64,000 bases of DNA from Chitinophaga deserti (GTDB lineage: Bacteria > Bacteroidota > Bacteroidia > Chitinophagales > Chitinophagaceae). The position numbers and the translations under genes are program-made. The DNA is taken from assembly GCF_003149455.1 (NCBI RefSeq), contig NZ_QFFK01000004.1:310001-374000 (forward strand), in the 5' to 3' direction. The notes beneath the pieces were generated by a model that did not search any database, was not told where the DNA came from, and was given only the letters and a program-made list of their open reading frames with translations. Positions 35,201 to 42,500 of this stretch are shown here, in pieces. Numbering within the stretch: position 1 is the first letter of the stretch; every line of letters starts with the position of its first letter.

Positions 35201-35443
35201 CCGGTAAGCTTTATCCCGCAGGAGCGGACCGGCACTGAAAACAGTGGCGGCGAAGATGCTGCAGAGCGATAACAGGCTTACCACTACAGTAATAGCATAC
35301 GGTGAATTGCGTAGTACCCCGTCGCCCCCGAAATTACCGCGTACCGTAACAAGCCCCAGCCCAAAGAAAGCTGCCGCTGCCAGCCACCAGGCAATTTGCC
35401 GGAAGTGATATCCGGTTTCGAAAGTGAGTAGTTTAGTTAGCAT
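32279..35443 (-). CDS. ABC-2-type permease fused to an M1-family metallopeptidase domain
   Basis: 1054 residues. The N-terminal half (about 1-560) has roughly a dozen hydrophobic segments in two ABC-2-like sets (for example LRDKAYRMDALIFATPVRK and FSERSYRIDGIIQSTPLPP, matching repeats). The C-terminal half is an M1 peptidase: zinc site HETAHQWW with His909, Glu910 and His913, and Glu933 in FLTETMAKHIEG as third ligand. The start overlaps the stop of the ATPase gene (ATGCTAA), so they are translationally coupled. Probably a membrane complex that couples export to extracytoplasmic peptide trimming; the substrate is unknown. Confidence 0.9.
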   Translation of the reverse strand: MLTKLLTFETGYHFRQIAWWLAAAAFFGLGLVTVRGNFGGDGVLRNSPYAITVVVSLLSLCSIFAATVFSAGPLLRDKAYRMDALIFATPVRKAQYFGIKFAGLFVAVFSLLCLATIGIWAGSMTLGNAYRGAFQLQNYLHPLLVFGLPNVLFTCVILFSIAMRSWNAKAVYAGGVLLYILYLAASIMGGSPLLASSTGDGQGILPALTDPYGLAPFFGGTRNWTDAQRNTQLFPLTGTLLLNRSVWALLATGILLLCYRAFRLNTAPAATKEKVVKEKDVIPVHYATVYTQTSGLPYLLSAFGARLKLEVKAVCLHVPFLLLLALWTFLMTVELQGSLFSGMYGIRSLAGTGQIVQDLMAVRPAILLIIFYAAELVFSERSYRIDGIIQSTPLPPALLWAGKCGALAVMAVVLVTVNIFIGIVIQSVYSDLPLQWGVFASLYWYTAFPLALHGVLAVFILTIVRHKFAGMLVCFAVILPVLFGSRFGTEHPMLRYALPPDFKWSDMDGFGRIALVFGWKMLYWGSLAAVMAILTIKAWQQGLKGLLSGWKPAALIALPACVLVFLSTGGYIYKRMHTDGHYTSNDASDKWSIGYEKTFLPLAPEHTPDITAVTTHIHLFPNSGKYSVDGEYIIRNNSTAVIDTLLTGVSPEVQQWDLIISNAKVIEDNARFQVIRHLLAKPLQPGDSMRVAFHLEADRSGFVKFNSEHAVARNGSYIEFGKYLPYFGYNAGYALEGGNARAEAQLPEVTVFSMPDSQYHLIHYRTTITTAEDQTALAPGELIRSWKADGEAHFRYETEGLATEGLAISSARYAVKTLQHKGRDLKVYYHPAHTANLSAILEGMRASMDYCETNYAPYPNATLVMAEIPHYPGAATAYPGLMFAKEQVLFTADYRDTAKVNFAFTTAAHETAHQWWADLLTPRSDSSYKFLTETMAKHIEGRVLEQGYGRAKHLQYLAADRKLYLGMRSGNDLPLIKPADQFWVSYQKGALAMDSLTLVMGEARVNAGMRELMRLHTPPYSKPNAGMLMEIWEKDASIKEKDLLDRWFRKYDSQ

Positions 35444-36336
35444 ACCACCGCCTCCTTTTCCGGGCGCATGGCTCCGTCCAGTGCTGCGAAATAGACCATC
35501 TCCAGTCCGGGTGCAATCGGTTCAAAACCTTGTCCGGGTTCCGTATCAGATAATACGAATACCTGTTTCCGGCCTGCGGAAAGCCTTACGGATATTACGT
35601 TCCATGCCTGCTGGTGCGCCGCTACGGCGTTGTTTTCTACCGTTTTGCGCCAGAGCCTTCCACGGAGGGAATCCGTCAGCTCAGCGGGTTTGCCGCGGAG
35701 GATGATACTGCCTCCGGAGAGGATCGCCATATCCGGACAAAGGTCATGCACATCTTCCACGATGTGGGTGCTCAGTATCACTACAATGTTTTCCCCCACT
35801 TCGCAGAGCAGGTCGTGAAAGCGGTTACGTTCCAGCGGATCGAGGCCTGCGGTAGGCTCATCAGCAATCACAAGCTGGGGATTACCCAGTAATGCCTGCG
35901 CAATTCCGAAGCGCTGCCGCATACCACCGGAAAAGGTGCTTACAGATTGCTTGCGGACGTGGTAGAGGTGCGTTTGCTGCAGCAGGGAATCCACCTGTTC
36001 GCGGCGTTCTCCGGCATGGGTAATGCCTTTCAGCACGGCGAGGTGATGGAGGAGGGAGAGGGCGGAGGTGCGGGGATATACGCCAAAATCCTGCGGGAGG
36101 TAGCCGAGGCGGCTGCGGAGGAATGCCGGCTGGCGGAGGATATCGGTACCATCGAGCAGTATCTGTCCTGCATCTGGCGGTTGCAGTGTGGCGATGGTGC
36201 GCATTAAGGTGGATTTACCGGCACCATTCGGACCAAGCAGGCCGAACATGCCGTTGGAAATGGAAAGCGATATTCCGTTCAGCGCGGTAACCGTGCCATA
36301 TCGTTTGGTAAGCTGGTGAATCTGGAGGCGGGACAT
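35437..36336 (-). CDS. ABC transporter ATP-binding protein
   Basis: 299 residues. Walker A GPNGAGKST (about 35-43), Q-loop in LGYLPQDFGVYP, signature FSGGMRQRF (about 140), Walker B LVIADEPTAGLDP and H-loop STHIVED. The C-terminal 70 residues are of the type that follows ABC-2 drug/lantibiotic ATPases. It overlaps the permease-peptidase gene by 7 bases, forming one exporter. The promoter lies in the 195-base divergent region shared with a LytS-type kinase, a common arrangement for a two-component system that controls an exporter. Confidence 0.95.
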   Translation of the reverse strand: MSRLQIHQLTKRYGTVTALNGISLSISNGMFGLLGPNGAGKSTLMRTIATLQPPDAGQILLDGTDILRQPAFLRSRLGYLPQDFGVYPRTSALSLLHHLAVLKGITHAGERREQVDSLLQQTHLYHVRKQSVSTFSGGMRQRFGIAQALLGNPQLVIADEPTAGLDPLERNRFHDLLCEVGENIVVILSTHIVEDVHDLCPDMAILSGGSIILRGKPAELTDSLRGRLWRKTVENNAVAAHQQAWNVISVRLSAGRKQVFVLSDTEPGQGFEPIAPGLEMVYFAALDGAMRPEKEAVVC

Positions 36337-36531
36337 ATCAGTCGTTTTTAATGTACCAGTAAATTATCCGCTTCCTTTCCGGCAGAAAATTGAATATGCC
36401 GAACACATCAGCGCACATGACGAAGGGTATATATTCCGGGATTTTATGGAAGCCTTTCTTTCGTCATCAAAACCAGTGCGTTCGTCATTATCTTTTGCCC
36501 AACATCCTGAGATTGATTTCTTTTAACAGGC

Positions 36532-38028
36532 ATGATAGAAACAGCACAACCGGAAAACGGACTGATAAATATGCGGCGGCTGGAGTACTGCCTGCTGGCC
36601 GGGTGGGTTGCCTGGGTGGCAGCCATTTATACACTGGAAGCACCCGGCGGCCGTTGGGGAATGTATTTCCTGCTAATCGCACTGGTGGCTCTGAGCCAGT
36701 TACCTGTCATCATATATATTCAGCTGCGGAGCATCTTCGCATCACGCAGCCCGTGGCAACAGGTATTGATATGGTTACTTTTGCTGCCTGCGGCACTGTT
36801 CAGTCTGGCTTTGGGCATGGAAAGCCTCCACATCCCCGGGGTTCTGAACGGGTGTTTCGTTATCGCGGCTATTGGAACCATGGTGCTGGAAGTGGTCGTA
36901 TTACTTCATACCCTCGCACGACGAAAGGCGGGGCATACCCGCTGGTTCAGGCGCATCAGTCTCGAAAAGGCCCTGATGTTTACCATTGCCCTGATTGCGG
37001 TAACGCTGGCGGCAATGGCCGTGTCCAGCATGGATAATCCGAAGTACCACGAAACGGGCTTTCTGCTGATAGGGTTCGAGTTCAGTCTTCCGGCGATCAT
37101 CCGCCATTGGTGGACCTTCATTTCCTTCGCCCTGCAGTTCACTTTCATGTACGCCTGCGGGTACCTCTTCTTCTTAATCAACAGCCGCATACTGGTGGCG
37201 CAGGTGTTACGCAGATATGGTATCGTGTTTTATGCCGGAGGGCTCCTGGCAGTGGCGGGACTTTGCTACCCCATAGTAGCGCAACTGCTGCTGTGGCTGC
37301 CAATAAATCAAACGCTGGGAGGTATCTTCCATTCCAATCCCTTTGTGATGGAAAACGCATTCGCAGCCATCATGATTATGCTGATCAGTTTACCGTTGGT
37401 AGTGGCCCTCCAATGGGGAAGGCAGAACAGTAAAATTGCAGCGTTGGAAAAAGAGAAAGCGCAGGCAGAGCTGGATCTGCTGAAGCAACAGCTGAACCCC
37501 CACTTTTTCTTTAATACGCTGAATAACCTGTATGCCCTGAGCCTTACCCAATCCGGGAAAACACCGGATAGTATCCTGCGTCTGTCGGAGCTGATGCGGT
37601 ATGTGATTTATAAAGGGAAAGAAGCAGAAGTGAAAGTGGTGGAAGAAGCGCAATACCTCGAAAACTACATCGCCCTGGAAGAGATCCGCCTGAAGCGGCT
37701 GGCCGATATCCGGTTTGAGCAGAATATCCGGTTTCCTGCACGTACCATTGCCCCGCTGTTGCTGGCAGTGCTGGTAGAGAATGCCTTCAAACACGGGGTG
37801 GAGCCTTCTGCTGAAGGGGCCATGTTGCATATACAGCTGTATATAGACGACCGGCAGCTCCGTTTCCGCTGTGAGAATTCCTTTGAACAGGGAGTGGAAA
37901 AAGTGCCCGGCATAGGCCTGGGTAACCTGCGGCGGCGACTGGGTTTGTTATACCCCGGACGGCATTCACTCCAAACCGGCGCAAAAAATCATACATTTAT
38001 CGCGGAACTTATCATTGATTTTCCATGA
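36532..38028 (+). CDS. LytS-type sensor histidine kinase
   Basis: 498 residues: about eight hydrophobic segments in 18-295, a short coiled linker (QNSKIAALEKEKAQAELDLLKQQ) and a PF06580 His_kinase with phospho-acceptor His324 in LNPHFFFNTLNNL. The ATPase part has N-box Asn416 in VLVENAFKHGV and PGIGLGNLRRRL (458-469). It lacks a periplasmic sensor domain, so it probably senses within the membrane. Its stop overlaps the start of the response regulator (ATGA). Confidence 0.94.
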   Translation: MIETAQPENGLINMRRLEYCLLAGWVAWVAAIYTLEAPGGRWGMYFLLIALVALSQLPVIIYIQLRSIFASRSPWQQVLIWLLLLPAALFSLALGMESLHIPGVLNGCFVIAAIGTMVLEVVVLLHTLARRKAGHTRWFRRISLEKALMFTIALIAVTLAAMAVSSMDNPKYHETGFLLIGFEFSLPAIIRHWWTFISFALQFTFMYACGYLFFLINSRILVAQVLRRYGIVFYAGGLLAVAGLCYPIVAQLLLWLPINQTLGGIFHSNPFVMENAFAAIMIMLISLPLVVALQWGRQNSKIAALEKEKAQAELDLLKQQLNPHFFFNTLNNLYALSLTQSGKTPDSILRLSELMRYVIYKGKEAEVKVVEEAQYLENYIALEEIRLKRLADIRFEQNIRFPARTIAPLLLAVLVENAFKHGVEPSAEGAMLHIQLYIDDRQLRFRCENSFEQGVEKVPGIGLGNLRRRLGLLYPGRHSLQTGAKNHTFIAELIIDFP

Positions 38029-38756
38029 GTTTGCAATGCCTCATAGTAGACGACGAGCCCCTTGCGCACGACGTTATCCTGCAATACGCCCGCGATGTTC
38101 CTTTCGTGGAGATCGTTGGGCAGTGCCATCTGGCTACGGAGGCGCTGGCTTTCTTGAACCAGCGTCCGGTAGACCTTATTTTCCTCGATATCCGTATGCC
38201 GCGGCTGAACGGACTGGATTTCCTGCGCACGCTGCAGCACCGCCCCCTTGTGATCATCACATCGGCATATGAAGAGCATGCGCTGGAGAGCTTCGAGCTG
38301 GAAGTGTGCGATTACTTATTAAAACCCTTCCGCTTTGACCGGTTCCTGAAAGCAGTGAACCGCGCACAGTCTATGTACAATATGCGGCAGCCGGGTGTGC
38401 ATCATGTAACGATTACAGAACCGCAGGGTGTTGTAGTTACGGAAGCGCCGGGGCATCTTTTCATTAAAAGCGACCGCAAATGGGTGCAGGTGGAGCTGGA
38501 GCAGGTGCAGTACCTGGAAAGCCTCGGCAACTACGTGAAAGTCTGGGAAGCGGAGCGTTTCCTGCTCACCCCGCGCACACTGCAGAGCTTCGAAGAGCAA
38601 TTGCCGCAGGAAAACTTCGTCCGTATCCATAAATCTTTCATTCTCAACCGCCGCTATGTTCGCGCCATCGAAGGCAACATCATTCACCTGAAATCCGGAA
38701 AGCAATTACCCCTTGGTAAGAATTATAAGCATGTGGTGAAGGAGTTGTTACAATAG
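38025..38756 (+). CDS. LytTR-family response regulator
   Basis: 243 residues: receiver domain with acidic pair Asp9/Asp10, phospho-acceptor Asp55 in IFLDIRMP and Lys99 in YLLKPF; LytTR DNA-binding domain from about 145 (LFIKSDRKWVQVELEQVQYLES ... FVRIHKSFILNRRYV). Partner of the overlapping LytS-like kinase. Its last 26 codons are repeated in decayed form just downstream (38765-38842). Likely targets include the divergent exporter operon, an inference from position only. Confidence 0.95.
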   Translation: MSLQCLIVDDEPLAHDVILQYARDVPFVEIVGQCHLATEALAFLNQRPVDLIFLDIRMPRLNGLDFLRTLQHRPLVIITSAYEEHALESFELEVCDYLLKPFRFDRFLKAVNRAQSMYNMRQPGVHHVTITEPQGVVVTEAPGHLFIKSDRKWVQVELEQVQYLESLGNYVKVWEAERFLLTPRTLQSFEEQLPQENFVRIHKSFILNRRYVRAIEGNIIHLKSGKQLPLGKNYKHVVKELLQ

Positions 38757-38842
38757 CAATTTATCCTGAAATCCGTTAAACAATTCCTGTATTGGAAGAA
38801 CTTTACGCATCTGGTGAAGGAGTTGTAGCAATAGCGTATCTT
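38687..38842. repeat. 78-bp tandem duplication of the LytTR gene 3' end
   Basis: Copy 1 (38687-38764) covers the last codons of the response-regulator gene plus 8 bases; copy 2 (38765-38842) follows directly. Ungapped alignment gives about 55 identical of the first 71 bases, including CCTGAAATCC, GCAT and GGTGAAGGAGTTGT blocks. Confidence 0.85.
38760..38828 (+). pseudogene. Relic C-terminus of a LytTR regulator
   Basis: The second copy still reads in frame as ILKSVKQFLYWKNF...HLVKEL followed by TAG, against HLKSGKQLPLGKNYKHVVKELL in the intact gene. It has no start and is a coding remnant, not a gene. Confidence 0.75.
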
Positions 38843-38856
38843 TAATAGCATTACCT

Positions 38857-39048
38857 ATGGATATAATCCTCGAAATACTGGCAGAAGTATTGATCCTCAC
38901 GATCTTTCAATGTCCCGGCGCATTTATCCGTTGGGTGGTGACAGGTTGCAGGCGACCGTTCAAAGAAGTGCTGGCCGATGATAGCTACATTAATGGGACG
39001 ATTGGATTAGTTGTGATTGCATCCCTAATTGCCTGGATAGTTTTATAA
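38857..39048 (+). CDS. Small membrane protein
   Basis: 63 residues. Two hydrophobic segments (about 3-17 with a following GAFIRW, and 46-63, NGTIGLVVIASLIAWIVL) joined by a basic/acidic loop (TGCRRPFKEVLADDSY). No family recognised, but similar two-helix miniproteins are frequent in Bacteroidota. Coding support is moderate: an ATG start, codon usage like its neighbours, and an independent stop just before the next gene. Confidence 0.6.
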   Translation: MDIILEILAEVLILTIFQCPGAFIRWVVTGCRRPFKEVLADDSYINGTIGLVVIASLIAWIVL

Positions 39049-39069
39049 TTCCATTACATATTAACACCT

Positions 39070-39441
39070 ATGAAAACTTACCTGTCTTTCTTTACCCTCA
39101 TCTTGTTATTACTTTGTATCAGTCCCCGCTCAAGTGCCTGCGATTGCCTCATGAAACCCGTAACCGTGAATGCGGATGAAAGTAAGTATGTGCTGATAGT
39201 CCATGTTACGAAAACGGAAGATGAAGCAGAAGGATATTACAAAGGTAGCAAAGCCACTGTGTCCGTAAGTGAAGTTTTGAAAGGAGATGTAAAGAAAGGG
39301 GAGGTGCTGGCTTTTAAAGACAAAGATTTATCTAATTGTACCTTCCTTTTTGAGGCAGGTAAATCCTACCTGTTATTTGCTTACCGGCAAGGAGATAAAT
39401 ACACCGTTTATCGCTGTACGCACTCCGATGAGTTGGTTTAG
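39070..39441 (+). CDS. Secreted TIMP/NTR-like domain protein
   Basis: 123 residues: signal peptide (about 1-23, FFTLILLLLCISPRSSA) releasing a mature N-terminus that starts CDC, as in TIMP-like proteins. The netrin-like barrel pattern follows: YVLIVHVTKTED, ATVSVSEVLKGDVKKGE, NCTFLFEAGKSYLLFAY and the final YRCTHSDELV, giving four or so cysteines. In animals the fold inhibits metalloproteases; in bacteria its role is unknown. It is near, but not obviously cotranscribed with, the small membrane protein gene upstream (21 bases). Confidence 0.75.
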   Translation: MKTYLSFFTLILLLLCISPRSSACDCLMKPVTVNADESKYVLIVHVTKTEDEAEGYYKGSKATVSVSEVLKGDVKKGEVLAFKDKDLSNCTFLFEAGKSYLLFAYRQGDKYTVYRCTHSDELV

Positions 39442-39520
39442 CCTGTCTAAATAAAGTAGCCATTTCCCGGATTCAACATTCCACCAATCTATACTGAACT
39501 TATCATGAAACCGGGGTGAA

Positions 39521-39571
39521 GTAAAGAAAAACCGGCCGGGAAAGGTACGTTATGCTCCTTATCCCGGCCGG
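39521..39571 (-). terminator. Intrinsic terminator of the giant helicase gene
   Basis: CCGGCCGGGA (39532-39541) and TCCCGGCCGG (39562-39571) form a perfect 10-bp stem, with AAGG/CCTT inside; read leftward it is followed by TTTTTCTTT. A textbook terminator for the gene ending at 39593. Confidence 0.92.
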
Positions 39572-39592
39572 CGATGTATGAAATGAACTGTA

Positions 39593-42500
39593 TTAATTGG
39601 CAGACATATCCCTCCAGCCAGCTGCTTTTTTCTCAGCAATGGCCTTTTCCTTCTCTTTTTCCGCATCCGGTTCGTTGATGCAGGTCTTCACCTCAATCTG
39701 GCCTTTTGTGCCCGATTTACCATGCCGGATGAAGATTTTAGCACCCGAGGCATTGATCTCCCAGAACTTCTCCTGTTTGCCTTCGCCACTCAGCAGGCGA
39801 ACGGTGCCTTCGGGTAATGCGTCTTCTTTTAAGGGGGAATTGCCGTTAACGGTGGCTTGTTTACCAAGGCGTTTCAGGATGTCTTCCGTTACTTTTTCCG
39901 GTTCGGAGAGCCAGTCTTTCGCGTAAACGGTCATAGTACGCCAGCCGAAGGTTTCCATCACCGCGGGGCGCTGGTAGTATTGTTCGAGCACATTATCGTG
40001 CTGGTACCAGGCTTCATCATCCACCTGAATACCCAGGGCATACTGCACATCATCCGGTCGCGCCTTCACTGCCAGCGAGCAACGGAAGCCGCTCTGGCCT
40101 ACCTGTTCGGTAACGGTGAGCCCTTCCTTCTCCAAGGCCTCCCGGATCTCCTGCAGCACCACGGTATCCCCACTCCGGAAGCGGCCTTCGGGGCGGGCGG
40201 TGGTTAAGCCATCAAGGACAGTACGCGCCTGTTTCATATTGCCCGTGCTCACCTGCTCGGCATATTGCAGGAACCTCGACAGGAAATTGGCACCGGGATT
40301 ATAGAGATTGGTGATCTGCGAATGACGGATGGTACTCACGATAGCCATATGCCTCCGCGCCCGGCTGAAGATCACGTTCAACCGTTTCTCACCCCCTTTT
40401 TTATTGATAGGCCCGAAGTGCATGGACATTTTGCCCCTGGCATCCGGCGCATAGCATACGCTGAGGATGATGATATCGCGCTCATCGCCCTGCACGTTCT
40501 CGAGGTTCTTCACGAACAGTCCCGTAAACTGACCGTTTTCCGTACGGGCCACGGCTTCATCCAGGAGATCGTCGAACGCAGGGTCCTGCTCGGCCAGCTT
40601 TTCCAGTGCGGCGTTTATAGCACCCTGCTGCTCCTGCGAGAAGGCAACGATGCCGATGCTGTCTTTCGTCTTTTTAGATAACAATTCCCGCACAAGGTGG
40701 GCGATATAGGTAGCTTCAGCGATGTTGCCGCGTTTGGCGTAAACACCCTGTGCAATATGGTGGAAACTGATACTCCGGTCGAACAGCGCTTTGATATTGA
40801 ACATGGCGTCAGACGGTGCCGCCACACTAATGGGCTGGCGCTGCACGGCATGCTCGCTGCGGTCGGGGATCGTCAGCAATGCCGCATCGTAGAAGGCGTG
40901 GTTGCTGTAGCTAATAAGAGTTTCGAAATGACTGCGGTAGTGCCATCCTAACAGGTAACTGTTCATTTTACGGGCACCCTGTGTAAGGAGACTGTCGGCA
41001 TCCGCGCTGAGCAATTCATCTTCCACCAAATCCGCTCCCAGATCATCTGGGTCGCCGGTGCGGGCGGAGAAGAAATCAGTAGGAGGCATCTGCTTTTCGT
41101 CGCCCACAATAATAGTTTGCGGAGCGCGGTACAAAGCAGGCACACCTTCTTCCAGCGTGATCTGCGAAGCTTCGTCAAATATAACGGCGTCAAAGAAAGG
41201 CTGATCCAGCGGGAAGGCATCGCTCACGCTCAGCGGGCTCATGAGCCAAACAGGCTTCAGATCCAGCAGCACCTTACCACTGGGGCGGGAACAGAGTTCG
41301 CGGATGCTTTTATAACGCATGGATTTAGAGAACTCATTTTCGAGGATGCGGCGGCCTTCCATATAGGTTTCATCCGTTTTCTGGCTGCGCTGCACATTAT
41401 CGAGAAACTGGCGGCGGATGTTGGCACGGATGTAAGCCGCATTGAGCTGCAGCAGTTCGCTGTAACAATGCTTCACTGTGGCCACGGCCTGCTCCACTGC
41501 AGAAGCGCCTGCCTGTGCAAAGGCCTTATTAGAGCGGTACAACTGGCGGAGCGATTTACCTGCCATACCGGCTTCCAGCTCTCCCGGCGTCCAGGGCAGG
41601 CGGCGGAGGGCGGATTTGAAGTCGGCCGGCAGTGCTGTGTAATTACCCATCACCGGCAGCAGTTCTTCCAGCGCAGGAGCGTTGAGGCGGATGCTTTCCA
41701 GCAGGTCGGCCAGCTCACCGAAAGGCTGAGGGGCCGGGTCGGCAAGGGTTTGAGACAGCAGCGTTTCCAGCTTTAGCAGGGGTTCCTGCAAAGCAGCAAG
41801 GGTACGCACTGTATCTGAAGCCTGCGGATGATGCAGGAGGTATTGCAGTGATGGCTCGTTCAGTTTACTGCGGAGGCGCTCCACCGCGAGCCAGGTCATT
41901 TCTATCTGTGATATCTGGTAATCCGTTTCAAGGGCTTTCCGCGCCTGTGTGGCATTATGGACAGCCTCATACTCCGCGCGCAGCTGTTCTAAAACGGTTA
42001 CTGCGGACGGGGGAACCGTGCGGGCGGAGAAGTCGTATTGTGTATTAAGCGCTTTCTTCAGTCTGCGCCATTGGCCGGAAAGGAAACGCCAGAACGAATC
42101 TTCGTACCTGCGCGCTATCTCTATCCCCGCAAGGGTATCTTCCACAGAAAACTTCTGATGCCAGCCGGTATTCTGCGCGGTGGCTTGTTCGGCCACTTTC
42201 TGCAGAGCCTTCACTTCCGCCAGCCGTCTTTCAAACGTAATGGCATCCGGATGCTGCGGGTCTACCAGCCGCAGGAGCCCTGCATTGGCTAAAGGCAATA
42301 ATAATGTTGCCTGCAGCACCAATGCCTTCAGTTCATTCAGCTTACCGGCATGTTCCCGTGCAGATTCCAGCGTTTCCAGCAGGGCAATGCTGTTACCGGT
42401 GAGTTGTTTCAGCGTAGCGATTGGCTGGGGGGAAGAGAAGATACTTTCATGCACCCGGCTCAAAGGGTGACTGGCAAACACGGGTTCTGCACCGGTTTCC

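Noticed and set aside
36532..38756. Calling the LytS/LytTR pair an antibiotic-resistance sensor system
   Set aside because: Only the divergent position next to an exporter suggests it; no specific sequence evidence.
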